Shown piece after piece: positions 17,030 through 26,135 of a DNA stretch of 64,000 nucleotides (positions are counted from its first letter, which is position 1; the number at the start of each line of letters is the position of its first letter). The translations under genes and the position numbers were made by a program. Source of the DNA: JABMQB01 sp963666575 (GTDB lineage Bacteria; Bacteroidota; Bacteroidia; Bacteroidales; Prolixibacteraceae); assembly GCA_963666575.2 (NCBI GenBank), contig CAXXYG010000016.1:124001-188000 (forward strand), in the 5' to 3' direction. The notes under the pieces were generated by a model. That model searched no databases. It saw nothing but the letters and a program-made list of their open reading frames with translations, and was not told the origin of the DNA.

Positions 17030-18013
17030 TTGAAAATTAAATACCTGGTCATACGATTAAGTTCCATTGGTGATATTGTTTTAACAACACCCGTGGTCCG
17101 CTGCCTCAGCCAACAAGTTGAAGGAGCCGAAATTCATTTTGTGACGAAAAAAAAACACGCCCAAATTGTATCTTCAAATCCGCATATTACAAAAACGCAT
17201 GTCCTTGGCGAAAAAATGGGCGATTTGCTTGAGACTCTTGAAGAAGAACAGTTCGATTACATTGTTGACCTGCACCAAAATATAAGAAGCAACAGGATAA
17301 AAAACCGTTTAAAAATTCCTGCTTTCACTTTTGAAAAACTCAATTTTCAAAAATGGCTATTAGTGAATTGGCGTATTAATAAATTACCCAACAAACATAT
17401 TGTTGACAGGTACATGGATACCACTTCCGTTTTTGATATTACTAACGATAACAAAGGGCTTGATTTTTTTATTCCTGAAAATCAAAATTACGATATTCAA
17501 AAATTACCCACAGCATTTTCAAACGGTTTCGTTGCTTTTGTTATTGCAGGGACTTATTCAACCAAACGGCTGCCATTAAACAAAGCTGTTGAAATTTGTA
17601 ACAGCTTAAAAAAACCAATCATTTTGCTTGGAGGAAACCATGAATTCTCCGATGGCGAACAAATAATAGAACAATCAGAAGGTGATATAATAAACTATGC
17701 TGGCAAACTTACTTTAAACGAATCGGCCAGTATAATAAAACACGCCAATGTAGTGCTGTCGAACGACACAGGGCTTATGCACATTGCTGCAGCTTTTAAT
17801 AAAAAAATTCTTTCATTCTGGGGAAATACGGTTCCAGAATTTGGTATGTCGCCTTACGAACCTCACCCGGCTTCAAAAATGATTGAGGTCGCAAATCTAA
17901 AATGCCGTCCTTGCTCAAAACTTGGTTACGAAAAATGCCCGAAAAAACATTTTAATTGTATGAATCAGATCGACACAAAAAATGTTGTTGATTGGATAAA
18001 TACAAATTACTAG
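17030..18013 (+). CDS. Glycosyltransferase family 9 (heptosyltransferase-like)
   Basis: A 327-residue GT9 protein starting at TTG (17030); no upstream ATG fits, and the family's N-terminal strand KYLVIRLSSIGDIVLTTPVVR begins right here. The C-terminal Rossmann half has the donor-site segment SNDTGLMHIAAAF and the cysteine-rich tail CRPCSKLGYEKCP seen in many Bacteroidota members. GT9 enzymes add heptose or related sugars to the LPS core on the cytosolic face. The start sits directly behind the atpC terminator, so expression may come from read-through or an unseen promoter. Its last 41 bases lie inside the target duplication of an IS element and are present again at 19709-19749 as an orphan copy; the gene itself is intact. 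Confidence 0.85.
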   Translation: MKIKYLVIRLSSIGDIVLTTPVVRCLSQQVEGAEIHFVTKKKHAQIVSSNPHITKTHVLGEKMGDLLETLEEEQFDYIVDLHQNIRSNRIKNRLKIPAFTFEKLNFQKWLLVNWRINKLPNKHIVDRYMDTTSVFDITNDNKGLDFFIPENQNYDIQKLPTAFSNGFVAFVIAGTYSTKRLPLNKAVEICNSLKKPIILLGGNHEFSDGEQIIEQSEGDIINYAGKLTLNESASIIKHANVVLSNDTGLMHIAAAFNKKILSFWGNTVPEFGMSPYEPHPASKMIEVANLKCRPCSKLGYEKCPKKHFNCMNQIDTKNVVDWINTNY

Positions 18014-18078
18014 TTCATACAGGTTAATCGTTTCCTAAAATTCAATCTTGTAACTAATATTCGGAATGACTATTGCTT
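17973..18078. repeat. Left 106-bp target-site duplication of IS copy 1
   Basis: These 106 bases recur without difference at 19709-19814, flanking the IS at 18079-19708. One base at each side is ambiguous because it matches the element ends. The block holds the last 41 bases of the GT9 gene and an orphan copy of the last 44 bases (reverse strand) of the TonB receptor gene. Confidence 0.92.
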
Positions 18079-19708
18079 CCTGACTTCTGACGATTAGTGC
18101 GGTAGCAATTTCCATTTTGATATCAACTTTGCTAATGGGGTTTCCAAAATTTCTTTGGTAGGTGACCTGAAGATAAATGTTTCCTTTGTTACGCGGTCTT
18201 GTATATGGGTTTCAGTAATGTTCATTACAAGAAAGCGTATTTCCCTAAGCGATAGCTTGGTTGTTAAGTCCAGGTATTTTTCTACTATCAATGCAACAAA
18301 ACAAATCAATATATGGGCCCTAATTGCATCATGCTTTTGATGATAAATAGGCCGTGCCTGTAAGTCAAACTTGCTCATTCGGAATGATTGTTCTACATGC
18401 CATAGTTGGTGATAGCGTGATATTACTAGCTCGTTAGATAATTGTTGCTCAGATAAGTCGGTACAATATCCCTTTATTCCCAGCAATAACCTTCTTTTTT
18501 CAATTAATGCGGTATTCAGTTCTATTTTCTCTTTGGAGACCTTTCTGATAAACTTGGCCCTGACTTTCAGGGATTGTTTGGCTACCAATTCTTCAGCTTT
18601 TTGAACAAGCTTGTTAAAATCATACAACTCCTTCTTATACCGTTTGGTTGAAAAATCACAAACCAAATCACCATGTATCGAAGAGAAACGGGCCTTTGTG
18701 CCATGGTTCCCATCCAGTGTATTGTGAATACGTTTTACTAAATCAAGGTTCGCATTGGCCAACCGTGCACCGACAATGTATGATATTTCCTTTTCCCTGA
18801 GTTCAGAAAGCCTCTGTTCATCGAGCATGGCTGCATCTGCCACAATAATAGGTTTAACCTGGGGGTGTCCTGCAATAAACCGTTCAACTATCGGCAGCAT
18901 GGTTTTTCCTTCAAAGGTGTTTCCGGCAAAAACCTCGTACGACAAAGGAAAACCCGATTGAGTTACCAAAAGCCCGATTACTATTTGAGGCTGTTGTGAT
19001 TTATTGTCTTTTGAGAACCCCTGTATTCTAAAATCATCGGCTTTAAAGGATTCAAAATAAAGAGTGGTTACATCGTACAGAACAAAATAGAAGGGCTCCT
19101 TAAATTTCTTTTGGGCAACATTATAGGCGCAATGCTCAATGTCGGCCTTATAGTTTGTTAATTTAGGGATATTGCGATAAATGCGTTGTGAGTACTGTAT
19201 CCCAAAATAGTGTTGTAATAGTTCTATCGACCGCAGTTTCGAAGCTGGTTCAATTAACCTGATAATAGCAAAATCAAGTAATAACCGGGGCAAATGGGAC
19301 AACTCACATTCATCAAGGCAGCTCATGAAAAAACGAAAAGCAAAATGGTGTGTTACTCCTATGCAATCAGCCCTATCGACCAATAATATCTTTTGTTTCT
19401 GGTCCGGGAATAAGGATAATTGCCCGGAATGCCCTTCAATCCACTCAAAGGCCTTTTTACGTAAAGCTTGAACTTCTATATCGTCCTTTCCACTACCTAT
19501 ATGTTTGATAATAATGGAACGGTGAGCAACATATTGCACCACTTGCAAGGCAATTGAGCCTGACCTGGTTTTTACTTTTCGTACCGAATACATACCACAA
19601 AAGTACGCGTTAGTGCGGTATTTTCATATATACAAAATCACAACATTCTCAATATCTGTGAATTATATCTTTGAATCTTGTCTTTTTTTGATAGCGTCAG
19701 AAGTCAGG
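18079..19708 (-). mobile_element. IS1634-family insertion sequence, copy 1 (1630 bp)
   Basis: The element runs from CCTGACTTCTGACG to its exact inverse CGTCAGAAGTCAGG, 14-bp perfect terminal repeats. Ends were set by comparison with copy 2 at 22259-23888, which has the same length (offset 4180) and, as far as I compared, the same sequence. It encodes one transposase on the minus strand. The flanking duplication is 106 bp; long and variable duplications are known for the IS1634 family. The insertion lies between two convergent genes that both survive because of the duplication. Confidence 0.92.
18094..19593 (-). CDS. IS1634-family transposase (copy 1)
   Basis: A 499-residue DDE transposase of the IS4 superfamily, IS1634 group. 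Visible features are the N-terminal VRKVKTRSGSIALQVVQY segment with basic character, DVTTLYFES and IVADAAML as the regions of the first two catalytic aspartates, and HVEQSFRMSKFDLQARPIYH with the catalytic glutamate in the Y/R/E/K-type signature. No frameshift. Identical in translation to the copy at 22274-23773, so both insertions are recent or kept alike by conversion. Confidence 0.92.
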   Translation of the reverse strand: MYSVRKVKTRSGSIALQVVQYVAHRSIIIKHIGSGKDDIEVQALRKKAFEWIEGHSGQLSLFPDQKQKILLVDRADCIGVTHHFAFRFFMSCLDECELSHLPRLLLDFAIIRLIEPASKLRSIELLQHYFGIQYSQRIYRNIPKLTNYKADIEHCAYNVAQKKFKEPFYFVLYDVTTLYFESFKADDFRIQGFSKDNKSQQPQIVIGLLVTQSGFPLSYEVFAGNTFEGKTMLPIVERFIAGHPQVKPIIVADAAMLDEQRLSELREKEISYIVGARLANANLDLVKRIHNTLDGNHGTKARFSSIHGDLVCDFSTKRYKKELYDFNKLVQKAEELVAKQSLKVRAKFIRKVSKEKIELNTALIEKRRLLLGIKGYCTDLSEQQLSNELVISRYHQLWHVEQSFRMSKFDLQARPIYHQKHDAIRAHILICFVALIVEKYLDLTTKLSLREIRFLVMNITETHIQDRVTKETFIFRSPTKEILETPLAKLISKWKLLPH

Positions 19709-19814
19709 ACACAAAAAATGTTGTTGATTGGATAAATACAAATTACTAGTTCATACAGGTTAATCGTTTCCTAAAATTCAATCTTGTAACTAATATTCGG
19801 AATGACTATTGCTT
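19709..19814. repeat. Right 106-bp target-site duplication of IS copy 1
   Basis: Second copy of the block at 17973-18078. It carries an orphan copy of the GT9 3' end (19709-19749) and the genuine last 44 bases of the TonB receptor gene (19771-19814). Removing the IS and one copy would leave the two genes convergent with their stop codons about 21 bases apart. Confidence 0.92.
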
Positions 19815-22107
19815 CTTCATTGGGTACAAATTTTCCGGTATCCAATTCCTTCCAATATCCATAAAACTCTTTTATACCCGTGGCATTAATAACATTAAAC
19901 GACCAAACCGATGTATGTTTTGGTTTATTAATTCGGTAATTAATGGTAAAATGTAAATGCACTGCAGCATCAAGGTTTTCTTCGAAAGCTTGAGACTCAA
20001 CATAAACAACCTCTCCCAAAAGCTGAGATGCCTCCTGGTTAATTGGAGTAATTTTTTCGCCTCCCTGATAGGAAATACGCCCATTCAGCCCAAATAAATT
20101 TTGTTTGTGTTTTCCAACCGGCCATTCTTTTCCGGCTAAAAAGTTAAACAGATAATTTAGGTTGTATCTCGTATTCCGCCATTTCCCATCTCCTCCCAGG
20201 TATTTCGAGTCGAACAACGAACCGGTTAACAAAAAATAATACCCTTTATTCAAAAATCGTTCGAGAGTAAAATCAACTCCATAATTTAATCCTTTCCCAC
20301 TATTTTCCAGTTTTTTATCAATAAACCAATCATCTTTTAAATTAATTAAGGCAAATGAGCTGTTTGCTTCTACTGGTACATTTGTAAGCCACTGAATATA
20401 GGGCTCTAATTTAAACCGCATATTGTCAGATATTGATAGGTTATAGTTCATAACCAAATGGTGCGAATTTGAAAAATCAAGGTTTTTATTATTAATAATC
20501 CCCTCATTATTTTGCGCAAAATAAATATTCAACCGCTCAAGCCTGCTGTGAACACCATAAGCTACCCCTAATGATTGGTTTGGTGTAAACTGCCAATTTA
20601 CTCCCACCCGTGGTTCAATAGTATAATTATTATTAAGTGTAAAATACTGGGTATGTACTCCTAATGTGGTACTCAGCTTTTGCGACAGCCTAAATTTTGA
20701 ACTTGAAAATGCTGATAGCAAATAACTATTTCCCGAATTATCGACAACCGTTTGTAAATCCTGTCCTCCGCGAAAAACATTTTGCATTTTTAGATTATAA
20801 TTTAGTAACGTAGCTACAAATCCGGTTTTATTGGTATGTTTTGCACTAAACTTTTTATTTATCGAACTCGAAAGCACCAAATTCCAATTTGTATTTTTAA
20901 TCTTCTTTTCAGGATAAAAACGAAGATCGGCATCAAGAATTTCAGTAAAAAGGTCCAATCCACTTCCGTTTACAGCAAGGTTTGTTAACAGAGAAGTAGT
21001 GGTATTAATGTAAATTTTATGGGTTAATCCTCCTGCCGCCATAAATTGTTTTACATCTCCTTCCTCTATATCCTGACTATAAATTCTTTTTTCAGGTTCA
21101 GTTTCAGCTTTTGACCCCGAACGATCAATTAAACCCAATCCCCAAACAGAAAAAACGCCAGCTTTTTTGGTTGGAAAATTTAATTTATACGCCAGGTCCT
21201 GATAGTTGGTACCGCCTGCATCTTCCGGCAAAAGCGGAGTTAATAACGACAATGTAGAATAACGGTAGTTAAACAAGTACGATGATTTTTTTCCCTTTTT
21301 AAATGGCCCTTCCGAAGAAAGATCAATACCAATTCCACCAATCTGAAACGTATGTTCGTGCTGGCTGTTATTGCCGGTGCGCATAAAAATATCAAACACC
21401 CCCGATTGAGCATTCCCATATTCGGCTGGAAAAGCCCCGGTATAAAAATCGGAATTTGCCAGCATTTGGCTGCTTAAAGCTGTTAAACCTCCTGCCCCAA
21501 ATGCCGACATATCAGCAAAATGATTGGGATTTGGAATCTCAACTCCCTCCATCCGCCACGAAAGCATTTGTGGAGCATTCCCCCTTATAACAATACCATT
21601 ATTTGCCATGTTGCTGGCTACACCGGCAAAAGAAGAAGCTAACCGTGCGGGGTCATCAAATCCTCCGGCATACCGCTTGGCTTCTTCAACACTTAACATA
21701 CGTGCGCTTACCAAAGCCATACTGTTTATAGGATTTTCTTTATTCGTTTTAGGTTTCACTTTAATTTCACCCAATGACACCAGCGATTCGCGTAGACTTA
21801 CATTTAAAAACACTTCTTTTCCGGTAGTAATCAAAATTTCACGCATCAATGCAGGTTCATAGCCCAGGTAAGTAATCTCAATATCATAACGGCCAACAGG
21901 GATTTTTACTAATTTAAAATTCCCATCCACATCAGTAATAGTCCCAACCAAAGGATCAGAATTTTTAAGAACTACATTGGCATAAGGAATTCCGGCTCCC
22001 GATGATTCATCAGAAACTTTCCCTTTAATGGTTTGTGTTAATTCTTGTCCCTGAGAATTTATAATCCCGAGAATCAAAAAATAGATTATTAATTGAATTG
22101 TTTTCAT
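19771..22107 (-). CDS. TonB-dependent outer-membrane receptor with carboxypeptidase-regulatory-like domain
   Basis: A 778-residue protein with a signal peptide (MKTIQLIIYFLILGIINSQGQ). Residues about 28-110 form a CarboxypepD_reg-like beta-sandwich (IKGKVSDESSGAGIPYANVVL ... GYEP), common at the front of Bacteroidota receptors. A plug domain follows (VASNMANNGIVIRGNAPQM ... FPAEYGNAQSGVFDI), then the beta-barrel, ending in aromatic YKIEF as expected for outer-membrane insertion. No SusD partner is adjacent, so it is not an obvious SusC; siderophore, metal or small-molecule uptake are all possible. It is enclosed by two IS copies but its coding sequence and upstream dyads are whole. Confidence 0.85.
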   Translation of the reverse strand: MKTIQLIIYFLILGIINSQGQELTQTIKGKVSDESSGAGIPYANVVLKNSDPLVGTITDVDGNFKLVKIPVGRYDIEITYLGYEPALMREILITTGKEVFLNVSLRESLVSLGEIKVKPKTNKENPINSMALVSARMLSVEEAKRYAGGFDDPARLASSFAGVASNMANNGIVIRGNAPQMLSWRMEGVEIPNPNHFADMSAFGAGGLTALSSQMLANSDFYTGAFPAEYGNAQSGVFDIFMRTGNNSQHEHTFQIGGIGIDLSSEGPFKKGKKSSYLFNYRYSTLSLLTPLLPEDAGGTNYQDLAYKLNFPTKKAGVFSVWGLGLIDRSGSKAETEPEKRIYSQDIEEGDVKQFMAAGGLTHKIYINTTTSLLTNLAVNGSGLDLFTEILDADLRFYPEKKIKNTNWNLVLSSSINKKFSAKHTNKTGFVATLLNYNLKMQNVFRGGQDLQTVVDNSGNSYLLSAFSSSKFRLSQKLSTTLGVHTQYFTLNNNYTIEPRVGVNWQFTPNQSLGVAYGVHSRLERLNIYFAQNNEGIINNKNLDFSNSHHLVMNYNLSISDNMRFKLEPYIQWLTNVPVEANSSFALINLKDDWFIDKKLENSGKGLNYGVDFTLERFLNKGYYFLLTGSLFDSKYLGGDGKWRNTRYNLNYLFNFLAGKEWPVGKHKQNLFGLNGRISYQGGEKITPINQEASQLLGEVVYVESQAFEENLDAAVHLHFTINYRINKPKHTSVWSFNVINATGIKEFYGYWKELDTGKFVPNEEAIVIPNISYKIEF

Positions 22108-22127
22108 GTAATTATATTTCTTTTTTT

Positions 22128-22258
22128 AGGAACACTTGTAACTAGTATATAATGATTCTCCTATGTGAAAAATACTTTTCACATTCGTTTTATGGCTTTA
22201 AAACAGACTAATTATATAACGTTATAAAATATAACGCAAAGATGAACGTACTATTATT
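22128..22258. repeat. Left 131-bp target-site duplication of IS copy 2
   Basis: These 131 bases recur without difference at 23889-24019, flanking the IS at 22259-23888. The block lies 20 bases upstream of the TonB receptor start and contains the symmetric elements of the original divergent promoter region, so the receptor keeps its upstream control sequence. Confidence 0.92.
22163..22226. promoter_or_regulatory. Two dyads in the receptor/LuxR intergenic region
   Basis: ATGTGAAAA and TTTTCACAT (22163-22171, 22176-22184) form a perfect 9-bp inverted repeat around four bases. TATAACGTTATA (22215-22226) is a perfect 12-bp palindrome, followed by a further half-site TATAACG at about 22229. They lie upstream of the TonB receptor gene and recur at 23924-23945 and 23976-23987 upstream of the LuxR-type gene. 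They look like regulator binding sites; the nearby PAS-LuxR protein is one candidate binder. Function is inferred. Confidence 0.45.
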
Positions 22259-23888
22259 CCTGACTTCTGACGATTAGTGCGGTAGCAATTTCCATTTTGA
22301 TATCAACTTTGCTAATGGGGTTTCCAAAATTTCTTTGGTAGGTGACCTGAAGATAAATGTTTCCTTTGTTACGCGGTCTTGTATATGGGTTTCAGTAATG
22401 TTCATTACAAGAAAGCGTATTTCCCTAAGCGATAGCTTGGTTGTTAAGTCCAGGTATTTTTCTACTATCAATGCAACAAAACAAATCAATATATGGGCCC
22501 TAATTGCATCATGCTTTTGATGATAAATAGGCCGTGCCTGTAAGTCAAACTTGCTCATTCGGAATGATTGTTCTACATGCCATAGTTGGTGATAGCGTGA
22601 TATTACTAGCTCGTTAGATAATTGTTGCTCAGATAAGTCGGTACAATATCCCTTTATTCCCAGCAATAACCTTCTTTTTTCAATTAATGCGGTATTCAGT
22701 TCTATTTTCTCTTTGGAGACCTTTCTGATAAACTTGGCCCTGACTTTCAGGGATTGTTTGGCTACCAATTCTTCAGCTTTTTGAACAAGCTTGTTAAAAT
22801 CATACAACTCCTTCTTATACCGTTTGGTTGAAAAATCACAAACCAAATCACCATGTATCGAAGAGAAACGGGCCTTTGTGCCATGGTTCCCATCCAGTGT
22901 ATTGTGAATACGTTTTACTAAATCAAGGTTCGCATTGGCCAACCGTGCACCGACAATGTATGATATTTCCTTTTCCCTGAGTTCAGAAAGCCTCTGTTCA
23001 TCGAGCATGGCTGCATCTGCCACAATAATAGGTTTAACCTGGGGGTGTCCTGCAATAAACCGTTCAACTATCGGCAGCATGGTTTTTCCTTCAAAGGTGT
23101 TTCCGGCAAAAACCTCGTACGACAAAGGAAAACCCGATTGAGTTACCAAAAGCCCGATTACTATTTGAGGCTGTTGTGATTTATTGTCTTTTGAGAACCC
23201 CTGTATTCTAAAATCATCGGCTTTAAAGGATTCAAAATAAAGAGTGGTTACATCGTACAGAACAAAATAGAAGGGCTCCTTAAATTTCTTTTGGGCAACA
23301 TTATAGGCGCAATGCTCAATGTCGGCCTTATAGTTTGTTAATTTAGGGATATTGCGATAAATGCGTTGTGAGTACTGTATCCCAAAATAGTGTTGTAATA
23401 GTTCTATCGACCGCAGTTTCGAAGCTGGTTCAATTAACCTGATAATAGCAAAATCAAGTAATAACCGGGGCAAATGGGACAACTCACATTCATCAAGGCA
23501 GCTCATGAAAAAACGAAAAGCAAAATGGTGTGTTACTCCTATGCAATCAGCCCTATCGACCAATAATATCTTTTGTTTCTGGTCCGGGAATAAGGATAAT
23601 TGCCCGGAATGCCCTTCAATCCACTCAAAGGCCTTTTTACGTAAAGCTTGAACTTCTATATCGTCCTTTCCACTACCTATATGTTTGATAATAATGGAAC
23701 GGTGAGCAACATATTGCACCACTTGCAAGGCAATTGAGCCTGACCTGGTTTTTACTTTTCGTACCGAATACATACCACAAAAGTACGCGTTAGTGCGGTA
23801 TTTTCATATATACAAAATCACAACATTCTCAATATCTGTGAATTATATCTTTGAATCTTGTCTTTTTTTGATAGCGTCAGAAGTCAGG
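22259..23888 (-). mobile_element. IS1634-family insertion sequence, copy 2 (1630 bp)
   Basis: Same length, orientation and 14-bp ends (CCTGACTTCTGACG) as the element at 18079-19708. It is inserted in the region between the divergent TonB receptor and LuxR-type genes and flanked by a 131-bp duplication. Because the outer flanks of the two elements differ, they arrived separately rather than as one composite transposon. Confidence 0.92.
22274..23773 (-). CDS. IS1634-family transposase (copy 2)
   Basis: A 499-residue transposase with the same protein sequence as that at 18094-19593, with intact catalytic regions DVTTLYFES, IVADAAML and HVEQSFRMSK. Its start lies 115 bases inside the right end of the element. 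Probably active. The two equal copies in direct orientation could recombine and delete the receptor gene between them. Confidence 0.92.
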   Translation of the reverse strand: MYSVRKVKTRSGSIALQVVQYVAHRSIIIKHIGSGKDDIEVQALRKKAFEWIEGHSGQLSLFPDQKQKILLVDRADCIGVTHHFAFRFFMSCLDECELSHLPRLLLDFAIIRLIEPASKLRSIELLQHYFGIQYSQRIYRNIPKLTNYKADIEHCAYNVAQKKFKEPFYFVLYDVTTLYFESFKADDFRIQGFSKDNKSQQPQIVIGLLVTQSGFPLSYEVFAGNTFEGKTMLPIVERFIAGHPQVKPIIVADAAMLDEQRLSELREKEISYIVGARLANANLDLVKRIHNTLDGNHGTKARFSSIHGDLVCDFSTKRYKKELYDFNKLVQKAEELVAKQSLKVRAKFIRKVSKEKIELNTALIEKRRLLLGIKGYCTDLSEQQLSNELVISRYHQLWHVEQSFRMSKFDLQARPIYHQKHDAIRAHILICFVALIVEKYLDLTTKLSLREIRFLVMNITETHIQDRVTKETFIFRSPTKEILETPLAKLISKWKLLPH

Positions 23889-24019
23889 AGGAACACTTGT
23901 AACTAGTATATAATGATTCTCCTATGTGAAAAATACTTTTCACATTCGTTTTATGGCTTTAAAACAGACTAATTATATAACGTTATAAAATATAACGCAA
24001 AGATGAACGTACTATTATT
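23889..24019. repeat. Right 131-bp target-site duplication of IS copy 2
   Basis: Second copy of 22128-22258, ending 36 bases before the LuxR-type gene. It gives this gene the same upstream dyads (23924-23945 and 23976-23987) that the receptor gene has. The original distance between the divergent starts would have been about 187 bases. Confidence 0.92.
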
Positions 24020-24055
24020 GAGTAACAATACTGAATAATCAGTATTTTTAAACCC

Positions 24056-24835
24056 ATGACAGAAATAGAAAAATTATATAAAGAGTATTACAAAGTACTT
24101 AACAAACAGGTTTTTAATGAAAAAAACCTTGATTATAAACAGCTTCAAAAACACATTGACTTTTTAATACAATTAGATGTAATTGAAAACAGCTCTATTT
24201 CAATTTTCGACCTGAATAAAAAGGAACACATTTTTATCTCCCAGAATTATTCCAAAATGTTGGGTTATAATATTGAAGAAGCAGAAAAACAAGGAAACTC
24301 CTATTTTAACGCTAAGGTACATCCCGATGATTTTTTAATAAACCTTAAAAACGGAATTAAACTATTGGATTTTTCATTTCAAATACCTGTTGCTGAACGT
24401 AAAAATTACAAGCTTGTTTTGGACTATCGGGTAAAAAATGCACGGGATGAATACATTCGCATAATCGAACAACAACAAACACTCGAATTAGATAAAACTG
24501 GAAACATTTGGGTGGCATTAAGTATTGTAGATATTTCACCCAGCCAGGACTTAACGGCTGGCCCTAAAAGCCGAATTTTTAATTTTAAAACTGGGGAATT
24601 CATTTCAAATCAAGAATTTTCTGACACACAACACCATAAAAACATATTAAGCAAACGCGAACACGAAGTTTTAAAACTTGTTAAAAATGGGCTACCCAGT
24701 AAAGAAATTGCTGACAAATTATCTATCAGTGTTCATACAGTCAACACCCACAGGCAACGGATTCTTGAAAAATTAAATGTTTCAAATTCCCATGAGGCTA
24801 TTCAATATGTATCAGAATTAGGCTTGCTGGATTAG
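24056..24835 (+). CDS. PAS-domain LuxR-type transcriptional regulator
   Basis: A 259-residue cytosolic regulator. Residues about 38-165 resemble a PAS fold (SISIFDLNKKEHIFISQNYSKMLGY ... VHPDDF ... WVALSIVDIS), which could bind a small ligand or cofactor. Residues about 195-259 are a LuxR/GerE DNA-binding domain: LSKREHEVLKLVKNGLPSKEIADKLSISVHTVNTHRQ, typical in spacing and composition. No receiver domain is present. It was originally divergent from the TonB receptor gene and shares its upstream dyads. Its stop overlaps the end of the convergent lyase gene by four bases. Confidence 0.82.
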   Translation: MTEIEKLYKEYYKVLNKQVFNEKNLDYKQLQKHIDFLIQLDVIENSSISIFDLNKKEHIFISQNYSKMLGYNIEEAEKQGNSYFNAKVHPDDFLINLKNGIKLLDFSFQIPVAERKNYKLVLDYRVKNARDEYIRIIEQQQTLELDKTGNIWVALSIVDISPSQDLTAGPKSRIFNFKTGEFISNQEFSDTQHHKNILSKREHEVLKLVKNGLPSKEIADKLSISVHTVNTHRQRILEKLNVSNSHEAIQYVSELGLLD

Positions 24836-26007
24836 ATTGTATCCAACGCAGTTTTTATCCTGTTTAATCCTTCTTCAAGAATACTTCGCGGACACCCTAT
24901 ATTTATACGTAAAAAACCTTCGCCCCCTTTTCCAAACCTGGGCCCGTCATTTAAACCCACTTTTGCTTTATCGACCATAAACCGGAATAACTGTTTGTCG
25001 GTTTTGCCATAAGCACTAAAATCAAGCCAAATCAAATATGTCGCTTCGGGTTTCATAACTTTAACCTTTGGTAAGTTTTTTTCAAAAAAACTGGCCACCA
25101 ACAAATAATTTTCCCATAAATAATCCAATAATTGCTCTAACCAATTATCGCCATGGGTATAGGCTGCTTCGAGTGCCACGGTTCCAAAAATATTCCCCAT
25201 TCCCAAATGCCCTACACCAATTGTACGTTCATACCGGGCAAACAATTTTTTATTTGGTATTATAACAATTGAAGAAGCTAAACCAGCTACATTAAATGTT
25301 TTACTTGGGGCCATACAAACCATACAATTTTGAGCTACTTCGTCAGAGATGCTTGCAATTGGAATATGTTTCTGCCTCTCAAAAATCAGATCGGAGTGAA
25401 TCTCATCCGAAATAATCATAATACTATTATCCAGGCAAATTTTAGTTAATTCTTCCAATTCAGCACGTGTCCACACCATTCCTCCCGGATTCTGAGGATT
25501 ACACAACAATAATAGTTTTGTGTTTTTATCAATCTTTGTTTTTAAATCTTCAAAATCAAAGGTATAACGGCCATCTTTAAGTACCAGTGGATTTTCAACC
25601 ATCTTTCGTTTGGTCCCTTTAACACAATCAAAAAACGGAAAATAAACAGGAGGTTGTACGATAACACCATCTCCCGAATTTGAAAAAGTTTCAATTGCAG
25701 AAGTTAATGCTGACACGACTCCCGGACTAAAAGAAATCCATTCTTTACGGATATCCCAATTATGGCGCCTCTTCATCCAGCCAATAACCGATTGAAAATA
25801 AGAATCGGAGCGGAAAGTATATCCATACAGTTCATGTTCAACCCTTGATTTAATAGCATCAACAATAAAATCAGGAGTTTTAAAATCCATATCAGCTACC
25901 CAAAGTGGTAAAATATTGTTTGATTTAAAAAACCGCTCTCGTGCATCATATTTTAAACAGTTGGTACCTTCTCTGTTTACTATTTCATCAAAATTATATG
26001 CTTTCAT
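24832..26007 (-). CDS. MalY/PatB-type PLP-dependent C-S lyase (cystathionine beta-lyase-like)
   Basis: A 391-residue fold-type I PLP enzyme. LPLWVADMDFKTP at the N-terminus, LLLLCNPQNPGGMVW, ISDEIHSDLIF and the Schiff-base lysine in APSKTFNVAGL are hallmarks of the MalY/PatB group, which cleave C-S bonds of cystathionine or cysteine conjugates or act as aminotransferases. Cytosolic, probably in methionine or sulfur metabolism. The neighbouring broken gene, a ComB-type phosphatase, is also linked to sulfonate chemistry in its family, though this may be coincidence. Confidence 0.85.
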   Translation of the reverse strand: MKAYNFDEIVNREGTNCLKYDARERFFKSNNILPLWVADMDFKTPDFIVDAIKSRVEHELYGYTFRSDSYFQSVIGWMKRRHNWDIRKEWISFSPGVVSALTSAIETFSNSGDGVIVQPPVYFPFFDCVKGTKRKMVENPLVLKDGRYTFDFEDLKTKIDKNTKLLLLCNPQNPGGMVWTRAELEELTKICLDNSIMIISDEIHSDLIFERQKHIPIASISDEVAQNCMVCMAPSKTFNVAGLASSIVIIPNKKLFARYERTIGVGHLGMGNIFGTVALEAAYTHGDNWLEQLLDYLWENYLLVASFFEKNLPKVKVMKPEATYLIWLDFSAYGKTDKQLFRFMVDKAKVGLNDGPRFGKGGEGFLRINIGCPRSILEEGLNRIKTALDTI

Positions 26008-26135
26008 GTATTTGTTTTTTTATCGCTTAAGGATGCAGATGGAATGTGTTAAATAATCATTTCTACATATAGGAAACTTTTATCAGGCTCGTTTTGTAAT
26101 GTTATATTAAAGATCCCAAAAATAAGAAGAATAGC

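Noticed and set aside
17030..18013. GT9 gene broken by the IS insertion
   Set aside because: The stop codon and the whole C-terminal cysteine motif lie before the IS, inside the left duplication; the frame is complete.
18079..23888. A composite transposon carrying the TonB receptor gene
   Set aside because: The outermost flanks (before 18079 and after 23888) do not match, while each IS has its own duplication of 106 or 131 bp. This shows two separate insertions around a resident gene.
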